A DNA stretch of 64,000 nt from contig VNWV01000001.1 of assembly GCA_009801085.1 (NCBI GenBank), positions 6,138,001 through 6,202,000 on the forward strand. The letters are read 5' to 3'. The notes under the pieces are model-generated. The model was not told the origin of the DNA and made no database searches. It saw only the letters and a list, made by a program, of their open reading frames with translations. The stretch comes from Lasiodiplodia sp. COLG20 (lineage: Eukaryota; Ascomycota; Dothideomycetes; Botryosphaeriales; Botryosphaeriaceae). The first letter of the stretch is position 1; each line of letters begins with the position of its first letter. Below, in pieces: positions 35,683-47,354 of this stretch. The position numbers and the translations under genes were made by a program.

Positions 35683-37487
35683 CTAAGCAGTGGAGAAGGT
35701 AGAGCCAATGTCACCGTAGCGAACGTTGGAGTAGGTGACGGTGGAATCGGGGGACTCCGACTCAACATCGGCCGGAACGCCCGTGTCGGTTCCGCAAGGA
35801 CCACGCTTGATACCAGGCTTGGTCGCGTCACCGTCGACAGGGTAGGTCGAGTCGAGCCAGAGAGCGTTGGCCGCATGGTCATCCCAGATGCTCATGACGA
35901 GGACCATGCCGCGCTCGAAAGACTCGCCCATGCGAGCAATACCACCCTTGGCCTTGAAGTCGTTCTCGTCACCGAAGAGCGTCTTCTGAGCATCACAGAA
36001 GTCGTCCGAGATGGAGTTGAACTTGGCGAGGGTGTCGAAATCGGCGTACGAGTTCTCAATGACCTTTCCATCCTGGACGTACTTGCGGCGGATCTCGACA
36101 AGATCACCACTGGAAGTGTTGTCGGCGGTAACTAGTAAAGCAATTAGATGTATCCAAGATTCGAGAGCATCAGGAAAACCCACTGAACTGCGTAATGACG
36201 GTGAACTTGGAGGTAGTGTCGATAGTGCTACCGTTCGAGCCGTAGAACGTCTCATTACCCATGCGGTAGGGGTTGAAATCACAGCCATCCTTGTCGCAAA
36301 CACCGCCGTAGCGGTTGTCACCGTCACCGCACTCCGTTCCGTTGCAGCGGACCTGTCCGATAATCTGCAACGAAGTCAGTACCGCATTTGCTAGCCAGGG
36401 GCAGGTTTGAACTTACATCGGTAGTACAGACGTGAGGAGTCAGCGCAGTGGCTTGCGAGTTAGCCTCCCAAATATCCATCTCGTTACTTAATTCGTTTAA
36501 TTAGCATTAAAATGATATATATGAGTTGGGGGTGGTTGGGGAGTGGTGGTGAAGGTCGGGGATAGGGGTTGAAAAAGTGGTTGCCGGTCTTTTTTACACC
36601 ACCACAGCAGCAAATGACAGCTGAATGTCTCCGAAAAGAGACCGCAGCATTTCAAAATACTTCTGTTTGGGATTTTTGCAATAATGGTTTACCAGGAAAT
36701 GGGATTGGTGCAGTAAATGGATCGGAAAGGGGGTTGCTTACCAGCAGGAGCCGTATTGACCAGTACCGCTGTTGACGTCGTTCTCAGACTTGGTCCAGTT
36801 GAGAATGTTGGCCTCTCCGTTGATGAACTTGATGTCGTGAGGGCACTGCGTGTCGCAGTAACCAGTGCCGTACTTGGCGCCGGCTTTGTTGTTCTCATAC
36901 TTGGACAAGCCACCGTCGGAGTCCATCTAGATTCATAAGTTAACACATGCATCCCAAATGTGCTGAGTTGTTGGAAATACCTCGGAGAAGTACAGCGCGC
37001 CGTTCAGGCCGCACGGAAGTTTGGAGACGTCAACGTCGAAAGTGAACTCCTGGTTCTTCAACTTGAAGAGCTCGTACGTATCCTCCGAGTCGGGAGCAAG
37101 CAGGTAGACGCGACCACCGACGTTCTTCTGCGAGCCCTGCGTGACGAACTTCATGGTGAGAGCGTTTCCGTCGGTCGTGATACCGTAGGTTCCCTCGTAG
37201 TCGGCACCGTCGAGGGCGCAGCCCTTAGCGCAAGCCTCCGGGTCGGTGCAAATGGAGGCGTCCCATTCCTGGCCGGTGTAGCAGTTGGTGTAGCCCTCAG
37301 TCGTGTGCAGCCAGCGCCAGTTGGCGTCAAGAACGATATGAGTAGCCTGGTCGGTGCAGCCACCGTCAGTGGTGCACTTCTGCGTCGTAAGGCTCGGGTG
37401 CGTCTCGGCATTCTGCGTGCCGACCTGCTGCGCACTGGAGGCGGCGAGAAGCAAAGAGAGCGAAGAAAGAACGGAAGTCTGATACAT
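35683..37487 (-). CDS. secreted GH7 cellobiohydrolase without CBM1
   Basis: Retaining reducing-end cellobiohydrolase that acts on crystalline cellulose outside the cell. Exons 36981-37487, 36742-36926, 36417-36486, 36184-36364 and 35683-36131 join to 463 residues. A signal peptide (cut near SSA/QQ) precedes the catalytic module. Seen are [23 protein letters not shown] and the catalytic motif EMDIWE, with Glu233 as nucleophile, Asp235 and Glu238 as acid/base. Conserved Cys are abundant. The protein stops right after the catalytic domain, with no Ser/Thr linker and no carbohydrate-binding module. The length and loops suit a cellobiohydrolase more than an EG I, but I rely on motifs. The intron before the catalytic exon is 255 bases and uses an AAG acceptor. 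A TATA box lies about 70 bases upstream of the start. Confidence 0.94.
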
Positions 37488-37553
37488 GATGGGCTAGTGA
37501 ACGAGTGTTGTCCGGCAACTGGTGAGCAAAGATCTTGAGAGGCGTCTCGTGCC

Positions 37554-37562
37554 CTCTTATAC
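37554..37562 (-). promoter_or_regulatory. TATA box of the GH7 gene
   Basis: The minus strand reads TATAAGAGG about 67-75 bases upstream of the GH7 ATG at 37487, a normal distance for a strongly induced fungal gene. Confidence 0.55.
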
Positions 37563-39443
37563 CTTCTCGAGGGCAGACTTCAGGGCGCCTATTTCCATTT
37601 CTGTCGACATTAGATTGAGGCTGAATAGTTTCCGAGAATCCACTCAACACTTCATGCATGCACGACATGTTAGCTTGACCGATGTTTCTTCCTAGTTTCC
37701 CCAAGCCCATCGCGGTATTCAATCTGTAGATCTCGCACGGGTGCCGCAAGCGACGAATGAGAGGTGGCTGTCGGGGTTGCGGTCCGGAGTAATAGATCCA
37801 GTCCTGTGATTTCCGGGTTGGAGTCCCTGAGGCTCATGTCAGGCACAATTTTTGCGCTCGACTGACGTAGAACGATGCAGGGCTATGAGTGGCCCAGTGT
37901 AGGACTGTATTAGGACTAGTTTGTTTAGCTGTCCGGATCCGGGGCCGTTGTTCCAGCGGGATCCGTTTCATGAGCCAAGCGAGGTGGAGAATCTGGGGAA
38001 CACGCCACTACACCGTGCACACCAACACGGATACCCAACAGGCGGATGGAACTGCGGCGGTAAGCCACGGATCGCCTGCTTGGCATGAGGGCGTTTCTGG
38101 GCGATCTATCGAATCAGCCACGAGGAAAATGCAGGCGTCAGTTGAGACAATCTATCTGAGATCTACAAGGTCGTCCCCGACACTAGCGCTGTAATGCATG
38201 CGGGACAAGTAGCTACAGACACACAGTTGACTCGCTCCGTGCCGTAAACGGAAAGAGAAACCTTGAGAACTGCACGCCACACGTGCCAACCGCGCGGTTG
38301 ACGATGCGATTGACTGCGGAAGCGCGGCTGGGCTATGCAGGTACGCGCTTCCTGCATTGCTGCACTCTCCCCATCTCTTTTCCCGCACGTCATCAAGAAA
38401 GAAACCTGAGACCTTCAGTGTGCGGTGCAGATTCACGGCACACCATTTTGCCGTCATGGAGATTGAAGGGACATGGCGCAGAAGGGCATTTGATTCAGGG
38501 CTGAACAATTAGCGGTGTCGGAAACATGCGCCCTATTGTATTTGTCCGTAAGGGGCGGTCCGCGCTCTACGAAACAGGGAGGCTGAACGGTGTAGAGGGA
38601 GCTGAAGTTGCCGGTTGGATGCGGCTAGTCCGGTTAAGCTCGAGTCATCAAACAGCCGGCCTCGGCGGCAACGCTTCACAAAGCTTGCTGAAGCCCCTTC
38701 ATCATCCCCGGCACTCCGGATCGTACCAACATCACCTGGGTCTTGTGGCCCTGGCTGAACCCCTTGGAAAAGTCTTGTCTCCACACAACACAAAAAACAA
38801 AGTGCTCTACGACGTACGTGGCGCAGACACCGACCAAGACTTTGTTTGCCTAAGTGTCTGAGCGCTCACCACCCCTCTGTGCATGGGAGCCAATTGCTAG
38901 CAGGTGACTAACCCAAAATGGTGAAATTTAGTACATTTGCGTATCCGTATGTACATACATCCAAAGGTAGAACCGATCCAAAGCGACTGGCTGGGTGGGG
39001 CTTCTGAAGTAAAGGAGAATCCATGTGAATGTTTCCCTTGATTTTTTTTTCCAAAAAAAAAAAAGAAATGATGTCTCAAATTGACCGACCACTGAGTGCA
39101 CACATACAAATGGACGTACGTCGAAAGCTACAACACACACAAACAAGTCCATGATAACCGGTGCCGGGCCGGGGCCGAAATGTTAGGCGCAAATGGGTGG
39201 TGATGTCTTTGAATAAATAAGCTTCATCCACACAAACGCCGTATCACTCACTCATTCTGCATGCGTATCCAGAAAAAGAAAATGGAAAGAGCCTCCTGCA
39301 ATCAGAGAGACTTCCCCGCTTCTCTGTCGAAATTAGGCACTGCCGATGGTTCTCGGAAGCCCATTCTCATTCACTGGCCCTGGGGAGTAAAAAGGATCTC
39401 GGCCGACCTACTGGCAGCCTCCAAGAGCGCAAAAAGATGATAT
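37563..39443. other. intergenic region upstream of GH7
   Basis: No gene supported. Possible CreA-type hexamers (CCGGAG near 37780, CCGGGG near 37938, CTGGGG near 37992) occur in the GH7 upstream region but such sites are common by chance. A T/A-rich run is seen near 39040-39065. Confidence 0.4.
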
Positions 39444-39557
39444 TGACGAGGGTGGGACTCGAACCCACGAGGATTGCTCCACTAGTAAATCCTTTTCTGG
39501 TATCTTCCGAAAGAAGAATACCTGAAACTAGCGCCATAACCACTCGGCCACCTCGCC
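39444..39557 (-). tRNA. tRNA-Leu(CAG) with intron
   Basis: Minus strand. The acceptor stem GGCGAGG pairs with CCTCGTC (one G-U), discriminator A. The D-arm contains GCCGAGTGGTTATGGC, the anticodon stem CTAGT/ACTAG encloses a loop TTCAGG interrupted after position 37 by an intron of about 33 bases that itself forms a GGTATTCTTC/GAAGATACC stem, a long variable arm GGAG..CCTC is present, and the T-arm is GTGGGTTCGAGTCCCAC. The long variable arm and discriminator A fit leucine and the anticodon reads CAG, decoding CUG. Confidence 0.93.
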
Positions 39558-39813
39558 AGATGAGCGCTTGCTCACTCGTTGTTGACTAATCTGCAGACCA
39601 AATTGTTTATGTCCTCAATTTAAATTGCTGCAAAGGCAAATGGTTGCAATAGTCGCGGCGAAATCTTTGGGATCGCTAACTTGACACCGATTTACGATAG
39701 CATAACACCACTGCTGCGGCTCCTTCGTACCTTGTACAATCCCTTATTTAGTATTCATAACAATTTCTGCAATCGCTTAGTGTCCTCTAGGAAATCATGC
39801 GTCTGATTTTTAA
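39558..39813. other. tRNA upstream spacer
   Basis: AT-rich spacer between the tRNA 5' end and the inverted-repeat element. No gene seen. Confidence 0.4.
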
Positions 39814-40293
39814 GGCTTCTACTTTTTGCACCCCCCCTTTTCTTATTCGCACCCCCCCATTCCTTATTTACACCCCCCCTTAAATATCTACTTCGGAACC
39901 TACCTTTTACCTACTCTCGAATCTTCGCTATCACGCGCCGCGGAGTCTTATACGGCTAGCTAGATAGTAGAGGCGTCTATAAAGAAAGAGAGGGAGAGAG
40001 AGAGAGAGAGGGTGGTAGCCATGGTGGTAGCCATGGTGGTAGCTGTGGTAGTGGCGGTGATAGTGGTAGTGGCAGTGGTAGTGGCGGTGGCGGTAGTAGT
40101 GGCGGTGTTGGTGGTGTTGGTGGTGTTGGTAGTGGTGGTGGTAATAATATATACGGTGGGTATTTCTTCGCGATGAGATGCCGGTGAGTTCTCCGCATTT
40201 GCCATACAAAATTTGAGGTGAGCGACGGAGAAAAAGTGAGTATCTCTTTGGGGGGTGCGAATAAGAAAAGGGGGGGTGCAAAAAGTAGAAGCC
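39814..40293. mobile_element. 480 bp element with perfect terminal inverted repeats
   Basis: Bases 39814-39857 and 40250-40293 are perfect reverse complements over about 44 bases, beginning GGCTTCTACTTTTTGCACCC and containing two CACCCCCCC blocks separated by TTTTCTTATTCG. A further similar block (TTATTTACACCCCCCC) follows the left arm only. The interior is mostly simple-sequence DNA (GA and GGT/GTG runs, about 39979-40146) with no credible coding region. It looks like a non-autonomous DNA-transposon remnant or MITE. Flanks show only loose symmetry and no clear target-site duplication. Confidence 0.8.
39979..40146. repeat. GA and GGT/GTG simple-sequence tracts
   Basis: A GA-rich run at about 39985-40010 is followed by imperfect 6-12 base repeats built from GGTGGTAGCCAT and GGTAGTGGC units. 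The tracts lie inside the 480 bp inverted-repeat element. The apparent His- or Thr-rich frames they create are artefacts of the repeat. Confidence 0.9.
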
Positions 40294-41139
40294 ATTTTTA
40301 ATACCCATTTCATCATTGTACACGACAACTATGATAGATAGTTTTAAGAAACGCGAAAAGATGCCCATTAGTAAATGCAGCGACTAGTGGCGATACCATT
40401 ACCGGCTGAGCTATGCTGAACTTGATCTGGAAGAAACATTGGCTTTAGAGCAACACATGAGCAAACCAAGCGAACGAAGTAAGCAACTAGCAAGCCATTA
40501 GCCTTATGTCAAAGCATACCCGGTCGACTTTTCCCCCGCTCCTGTTTAATGGCCAAAAATTTGTCTGGTATCGCGACTAGTATTATCCTTTTCTTTGTAG
40601 GCTCTATCGTGGAAGAGGTTCGTATAATTTCAATCCCGGAGCATTTACAATACTTTATCGGAATGTGAAATAAATTTGAATTTGTAGCTTGCGGCTGTTG
40701 TAACAAATGCCTATGGTATTCGATTTTATAGCTAATTGGAGAGCTTAAGACTCAGCTGATTCTTGTAGCCTCGGTGAACAAATCAGATTGAATTGATTGC
40801 GCTAATAAATCAGGGCGTAGGAACCTCCGGCAGTGCTATCCTCCACATCAAGCTCATCAGCGACCAGAGCAAGCGAGCGCCAAGGCGTTATTTGAACAGG
40901 AATTCACAAGATTTAGACAAGGCGACGTAAGATTTTTTTTTTCGGCTCCTTCCTCATCTGCAGTGTGAGAGGGTGAGCGCTTGCTGAAGCTTGCGGAGTG
41001 CAGGTGGCTGAGAGAAGGATGACGTAGTTCGCTTCTCAACGTCACTTCAAAAACAGCGGTAGGTGCTGCTCGCCGCGTCTACAGCATCACCCAAACGAAC
41101 CCAGACCATCCCGAAGTACTAGCGACTGCTCAACCAAGA
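40294..41139. other. intergenic region upstream of the RRT8-like gene
   Basis: AT-rich on the left and GC-richer close to the start at 41140. No gene supported. Confidence 0.45.
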
Positions 41140-42065
41140 ATGTCGGCCAAGGTCAAGAAGGTCGCCAGAGAAGAGGCCGAACGAGTGCGGTCGCTGACTT
41201 CCCAGGCCGTAAGCTCGGGCACCTATGTCTACCCTCTCAAAGGCTTCCTCTACTTCCTCTCCCACCGCAGCCTCTGGAAACCCATGAAATCAAAGCTTGC
41301 TCCAGTCATCTCCACCGGTATCGGCGTCACCACCTTCATGTTCGTCTTTACCTACCTGCCCCAGGCCGCCATCCTTGCTATATTCAACGGCCCGCTGGCT
41401 GCCTTGACGACCATCCTGCTCGTGCTCAGCGAGAGCTCGACCATATCGAACCTGCTTAGCCGTACCTTCTTCATCGATGACGCTCTTATCGATACATTTG
41501 ATGGCGTAAGCTGCACTCTCCTGTTGTTTCCGCGCTGCGCTAACGACTACAGACTCTGGTATCACGAGGAATGACGTCCCTTGTCTCCGAAGGGCGTCAA
41601 ATCAGGCCCGGCTCTGACCCCATTGGCAAGCTAGGCAAACTCTTGAAGAAGCCATTTGCGCGGTTCTCTCCGGATGCCATCATCCGTTATCTCATTTATC
41701 TTCCTCTCAACTTCATTCCCGTTGTCGGAACAGTCATGTTCATCATTCTCCAAGGTCGCAAGGCTGGCCCAGCTGCACATGCTCGGTATTTCCAGCTCAA
41801 AGAGATGAAATCCCGCCAGAAGGAGGACTTCATCGAGCAGAGGAAAGCTGCCTATACAAGGTATGATCAAACCCCCAAACCTTGCTGCTCCTCTAACGTG
41901 ACACGCAGCTTCGGAGTTCCTGTTGTTCTACTAGAGCTCATCCCTGTTGCTGGGCTGTTTTTCTCTTTCACCAATACTGTTGGCGCCGCTCTTTGGGCAG
42001 CTGATATGGAGCAAAGCAACACTACGGCTCCAAACCTCAGAGATCAAGCGGCCAAGGCGGAGTGA
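41140..42065 (+). CDS. RRT8/LDS-like EI24-family membrane protein
   Basis: Multi-spanning membrane protein of the EI24/CysZ-like fold, closest in pattern to yeast outer-spore-wall/lipid-droplet proteins RRT8 and LDS1/2. Exons 41140-41505, 41553-41860 and 41909-42065 join to 276 residues. The N-terminal amphipathic region (YVYPLKGFLYFLSHRSLW) is followed by two hydrophobic segments (about 50-105), then YLPLNFIPVVGTVMFIILQG, the family-typical GRKAGPAAHARYFQLKEM, and a last membrane region with LIPVAGLFFSFTNTVGAALWAADME. Intron phases agree with an uninterrupted family pattern. Cellular role in filamentous fungi is not established, and function is inferred from the yeast family only. Confidence 0.82.
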
Positions 42066-42800
42066 AAATGCAGCAAACCCCTTCACCTGCATAGAACTTC
42101 AACACAGGAAAAAGGCTTGCATGATACCCAGCGGATAGCTCGTCTTACCGTTTGCGAGGGGAATGTGTACTACTGATTGCAAGGACTGCGCTATCAAGAC
42201 CGATAGGCAATAAGGCATTTAAAATACCCTTACAAATGGATTCAATGTTTTAGAGTTTGATCTTGCCATCAAATGCGCTTTGCTGCAATCGAAATGGACA
42301 TGGAAGGCGGCAAGCAGAGCGCTGTCTTCCGTATAATTCGCTAATTCTGTAGCGAAGTGCTTGCAAAACGCCCTTGATGTGCTCGTTCATGGACCAGTTT
42401 GCAGCTGTAGCACGGCTCAAGCGAACTCGGTTGACCTGGAATCCAGCACTTGGACCAATCCAAGTGAGGTTATATAATCATGTCGCTTACAGAGCTTAAA
42501 CAAATCCAAGTGACTCCAATGGGCGAACAAAATCCGGACTAGATTGTTTGCTACAGATTCAGTAACGATGGGAAGTGCCGGCATTGGGCAAGCTCTTCGA
42601 TTCAGTCATGTCAGAGTGGCCGACAAACGCCATAGCACTGTGGTGCGCACTCGTGGGATTGAGTTTCCCATGGACGCAGGCGCGGGTATAGAGAAAGGGC
42701 AAGAGTATATACATACAGCAACGCCACGTCCCGAAGTAGTGTACAATCTGCCCCATAAAATGCGCCTTGGAAATGTGCTCATGTCATGCAAGATGAGAGC
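42066..42800. other. convergent 3' region
   Basis: Spacer between stop codons of the RRT8-like gene (plus) and MGR2 (minus). No gene supported. Confidence 0.45.
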
Positions 42801-43352
42801 TCAAGCCTTTCGGTTGATGATCTCCTGCTGGACACGGGTGTACCGCGGCAAGATGATGGGCTGTCTGCGGGCACGGGCAAAGGCCTCGGTGGCCTGGCGT
42901 TCGCTGTCGGTGCGGATGGTGGTTCCGATGGACATGAAGAAGCTTGGACGGGTCAGCAGCGAAGAAGCTAGGATTGGCTTGGAACGCACCCAAAGGTCGC
43001 TGCAGAGCCCAGCATATACTGGCCGAGGGTCCTCATCATGCCATTGGGACCCGGGCCGAATCTGATGATGTTGGTTGCTCCTGCACTCGGTCAGACGAAG
43101 CGACTAGAAGTATCTTTGCGCAAAGGCAGCGGCACACCGAAGATGAAGCCAATGATGAGGCCGACGGCTGAGACAGTGTGAGTGATCGCCCGCTGTGCAG
43201 AGAGGGAGATGCGCGCTACGTACAGCCACCCATCATGGCGCCCATCTTGACTGCGAAGCGTCAGTAGAGAGCTTTGCATGCTGGAGAGCTTGCGACGCAC
43301 GCTTGTCAATGGTCGAAGGACCGGACATGCCGCCGCCCACGGGAACAGGCAT
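42801..43352 (-). CDS. MGR2: TIM23 complex subunit Mgr2 (ROMO1 family)
   Basis: Small inner-mitochondrial-membrane protein that couples the TIM21 arm to the TIM23 channel and gates lateral release of precursors. Five exons: 43301-43352, 43224-43250 (27 bases), 43138-43167 (30 bases), 42990-43080 and 42801-42942, in frame to 113 residues. Seen are MPVPVGGG, LKMGAMMGGSVGLIIGFIFG (first membrane helix with Gly packing motifs), then [35 protein letters not shown] (second helix), the core of the ROMO1/Mgr2 family. The 40-residue C-terminal extension is typical of fungal members. All four introns are short (47-57 bases or slightly longer) with GT-AG ends. The two tiny exons make this gene easy to miss. 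Confidence 0.95.
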
Positions 43353-44229
43353 GGTGGTGGTGTTGAGACGGTAGTGGCAAAGACAGTCGAGGATGCGCAA
43401 GCAGTCTTCAGAGCTCGGCGGATGGTGGAGGAATGAGCTCACGCCGCGCGCTCGGCTGTTGCCCAGTGCCCGGCACAAAGCACACCCTGCACCAACAGCA
43501 GTGAGGCGCCCGCGCGACTCAGGCGACGCGTCACGTGACCGACCGGCGTGGGTTGCGACCCGTCCTCGCGGCGCGAGGAATGCAGCGCAGCGCGAAGCAT
43601 GCCGTGTGCGGGCGCGGGATGTCCACGTAGCAGCGGGCGGGCGCTGGCACGCAGGGCTGGCTGTGTTTGGGCTCACGCGCAGGCGTGCCACTTGGTGCGA
43701 ATCTATGATCAGCGGCGCTGTCGCAGCGCTCTGCTTAGCGAGCGCCTCCGCCGGCCGACCTGACACTCGCGCAGACAAGGAGCCGACTTCACTGCCTCTC
43801 TCGACATCCTCTCGCCCTGAGCCCTATCACCATCACCCTCTGCGCGAGCCACCCGCTTCAAGCCTCCCGCCTGCGCCCCGATCCCTACTGTCTGCCGTCC
43901 AGCGCCCCGTCGCCACAGCAGCCCTCGAGAGCGACGCAGCCCTGAATCCGCCCGGGGTCGCACGTTGCCTGCACACGGGCCAGCACACGACAGACCTCAC
44001 TTTGCGACTCGACCCCAAGCGTCGACGACCTGCCTCCCCAAGCCCGGCCGGTTCATGACTGCGCCCGTCGCTCGAGCCGTCGCACGCCTGCCCCAGCTGC
44101 CCTGAGGCTCTCGCCCACAGCCCTGGACGCGCCCGACCGCCAATTGCCTGCGCGCCCCGTAGCGAAAGACAAGCGCTGGAAGGTGACCCTCTTTGAGCAC
44201 GCTCCATATCCTCCCTGCTAGTCGGACCC
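43353..44229. promoter_or_regulatory. divergent promoter region MGR2/FHA gene
   Basis: About 880 GC-rich bases between two divergent starts; several overlapping open frames but none with family features. Confidence 0.5.
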
Positions 44230-46537
44230 ATGACGGCTGTCGCTCCTCCCTTGAATTTCCAGCCGAACGCCAGAACGGGATGGAGCGCTCCTAATGCCGC
44301 CAACGCCGGCCTGAACTCCATGAGCGCCGACGACGTCTCCAGAATGTTTATGCCCCAGCGCAAGAGCGCCCAGCGATCAAACTCCTCGTCCTCCATATCC
44401 TCCACCGCGTCCACCTCGACCATTGCGTCGTCGCCCGCCCAAACCAACGGCATTCCGCAGCCCCAGCCTCAGGACCCGAACGCCTGGGGCTCGCGCAAAA
44501 AGCCTGCCCGGGGGCTATGGCCCTCGTCCAAAGCTGAGCCCATCGCTGGTATCTCGACCGCACGACCGCAATCCGTCGCTTCCACATCGTCTGGCCCCTC
44601 AGCTGCCTCTGCCATCTCTGCCCTTCACACGCCCTCCTCCATGCTGCCGTCTCAGCACAGCCAAGCCGCACAGGCACAGCAGAACGGCACCGCCCGCGCA
44701 CAGGGTCAAAACGAGCCGCCTGCGATCCTTCATCTCGTCCCGCTCAACGGCACCTTCGAGCGCAAAACCATCACCGTACCTTACTTCCCCGAGGTCCTGC
44801 GCATTGGCCGTCAGACAAACAACAAGACAATTCCCACGCCGCTCAATGGCTACTTCGACTCCAAGGTGCTCTCGAGGCAACATGCCGAGATATGGGCTGA
44901 TCGCTCTGGCAAAATATGGATCCGTGACGTCAAGTCGTCCAACGGCACTTTTGTCAACGGCACTCGTCTCTCTCCGGAAAATCGCGACTCGGAAGCGCAC
45001 GAACTGCGTGAGCAAGACATGCTTGAGCTTGGAATTGATATTGTCAGCGAAGACCAGAAAACCATCGTCCATCACAAGGTTGCTGCCAAGGTTGAGCACG
45101 CAGGTATCTATCCGAACAACAATGTTCTGGACCTCAACTTTGGAGACCTGGATCCATCGGTCAACGGGAATCTGCTGGCCTCCCCGCTCGGCCAAGGTGT
45201 CGGGCAGGGCAGGGGCCGCACCGGTAGCCAAGGGTCCATTGCGAGTAACGGACGCCTGGGGTCGGTGCCTCAAAGCGTAGCTGGCAATAACATGGCCGGG
45301 ATGGCACAGCAACGTCATACCAATTTCTGGCTGCAACCCGTTACCATGGAACAGATTGTTAAGAAGCTGAACGTAAGTTGATTCAGAATAGCACCTGCTG
45401 GCTTTGCTAACGCGAGCGTAGTCTGAAATGAAGCAAGCTCGCCAACAGTCTCAAGAGCTTCAACGGACCGGGCAGTATATTGAATCTCTCTTAGCGAGCG
45501 ATCCGAAAAAAGAGCCGAGCAAGACGTCATCTCCCATGACGAAACATTCACCGCTGAAAGGCGACATCAAGGCACGCTTCTCAGACCCTCCCGCCCCGCC
45601 GCCATCGCAACCTCTTCCTGAGAAGCCGGATGCAGCCCAGCCATCCCTGCGTCGCTCGGAGACCGAGAAGCCGAAACTGCCTGCGAATCTCAGCGCCCCC
45701 AAGGGTGATTCTCTCCAAATCAACGCTTTGCTCGAGGCTTTGAACAATGCCAAGAAGGACTTCGAGATGCAGAGTTCAAGGTTAAAGGAAGTGGAAGACC
45801 TGCTGGTTCAGGAACGCCTTGCTCGAGAAAGCGCCGAGGAGCGTGCTCAGCGATTAGAGCTGGAAAGAAAGAAAGATGTGGCTGGCGACATTGTCGAGAC
45901 GTACACCAATGGAATTAGTGACGTCGCAGCAGAAGAAGCGTCTGCTACCGCAGATGATCACGGCAACGAAAACGCGATGTCCACGGACCCGCCGCAAACC
46001 TCGGAAACAGACGCCTCCACTGCCCAGCTCCAGCAACACATTGAATCCATGGTTGCAGAAATGGATCGGATGCGGCAAGAGATGGAAACATACAAACAAC
46101 GCGCTGAGAAGGCAGAGTTGGAGAGTGCCAAGGATCGGTCAACGCTGGCAGAAATGATTGAAAGTATTCGCAAACAAGAGAACGAGCGCGCGGCGAAGAT
46201 TTCTCAAGAAAACAAGACCGAGAGCAACCACGGCATAGACACAGCACTCCACGTTGATGGAGCGCAGGACCAAAATCCTCAAGATGAGGAGATCCGAGAC
46301 TCTTCGCCCAGGTCTACCTCGGCCGCACGAGAGACCGGCATTCAAAACGGTCGGCCGCTGCAAAGCGAGCAGGGTGCAGTATCCAAAGAGAAAGGGTCAC
46401 ATGCTCTTGTCACTAAGTCACCAGGAGGCGAGCAGCTTGCACATGTCGGCCCGTATGCATCGATGGTGGGTGTTGTGGTCCTCGGTCTGAGTATCATGGC
46501 GTACATCAATGGATGGCAGAAGCCGCTGGAGAGGTGA
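44230..46537 (+). CDS. SLMAP/Far9-Far10-type FHA protein, STRIPAK subunit
   Basis: Tail-anchored FHA protein expected to tether the STRIPAK phosphatase-kinase complex to ER, nuclear envelope or mitochondria. Exons 44230-45372 and 45422-46537 join to 752 residues. The disordered Ser/Pro/Gln-rich N-terminus (about 165 residues) precedes an FHA domain at about 170-290, with LRIGRQTNNKTIPTPLNGY, LSRQHAEIW and SSNGTFVNG carrying the phosphothreonine-binding Arg, Ser and Asn. The intron lies after the phrase MEQIVKKLN, and exon 2 holds a coiled coil (about 490-530 and 590-660) and a single C-terminal transmembrane segment (YASMVGVVVLGLSIMAY) with a short basic tail. This order (FHA, coiled coil, tail anchor) is that of SLMAP, Sordaria PRO45 and yeast Far9/Far10. 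A role in cell fusion and development is inferred from these relatives. Confidence 0.9.
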
Positions 46538-47354
46538 AAGCCACAGAATGGCTCGCCGGCCTCGGGCTGCATATAATCGTGCCAGCGCAAACGGCTGTGA
46601 CATGTCCGGTGGTGAAAACACCGTGATGTGCGTGCGAACGCGCTGCTCATCGCATTGGATAGTCCCGGGCTGAAAGATTGCCCTCGCCCACCGTACAAAT
46701 TCCGGGCGTACTCAGATTTCGGCTTGCCTCGATCGAAACATGGTCTGACATCGATCTGGCAGGCGTTCTACGAACAATTATGGGTTGGAGTATAGAGGAA
46801 AAGCACAGCATAACGACATTGCTACGACCGACCACAAGGCAACAAAGATTACTGCCGTAACCTCTAGTAACTATATACCATTCACTCCTTTTCTGTTTGA
46901 TTCCCCAATTTCGCTTTATCATCCACTCACTGTGCGCCTACTCTCCTATGTTTATTCCAGCCTCCATACTTCCTTCTCTTGCATCGGGCCTCATGGGGCA
47001 GGGCTCATGGAGCATGGGAACATTAAAGTGGAGTGGGCGTCGGCGTCGAGAAATGAGCGGTGCTTTATTACCATGTTGAGCTTCTGGGATTATTTCTTCT
47101 GCTTCGGGATTTAGTTGATTGCCTTCGACGTTTCTTTCTTGGGTTAGTATTGCAGTTGGCTTCAGGCGCACCGACAGCTTCGTCCGTAGCCGTTGTTCCG
47201 TGTATCGGTAAATCGTCTCTGTTACTCCTGCGTTTCAGGCTTAGGCGGAAGTCCTTCCGTCTCCTTCTAATGATACATATTTGACAAGGTCACCTGCTGG
47301 AATAGCAGTACTTTGCGCATATTGTGACTGGGAGAACGGATGTGTGGTTCAGAC
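46538..47354. other. convergent 3' region
   Basis: Spacer between the FHA gene and the NIF3-like gene stop codons. No gene supported. Confidence 0.45.

Noticed and set aside
37700..38050. CreA-type hexamers as proof of glucose repression of the GH7 gene
   Set aside because: The SYGGRG consensus is short and expected often by chance at this GC content; no XlnR-type GGCTAAA site was found close to the TATA box.
39931..40368. Minus-strand frames rich in His/Tyr or Thr
   Set aside because: Produced by the trinucleotide-like simple repeat inside the 480 bp inverted-repeat element; not a coding gene.
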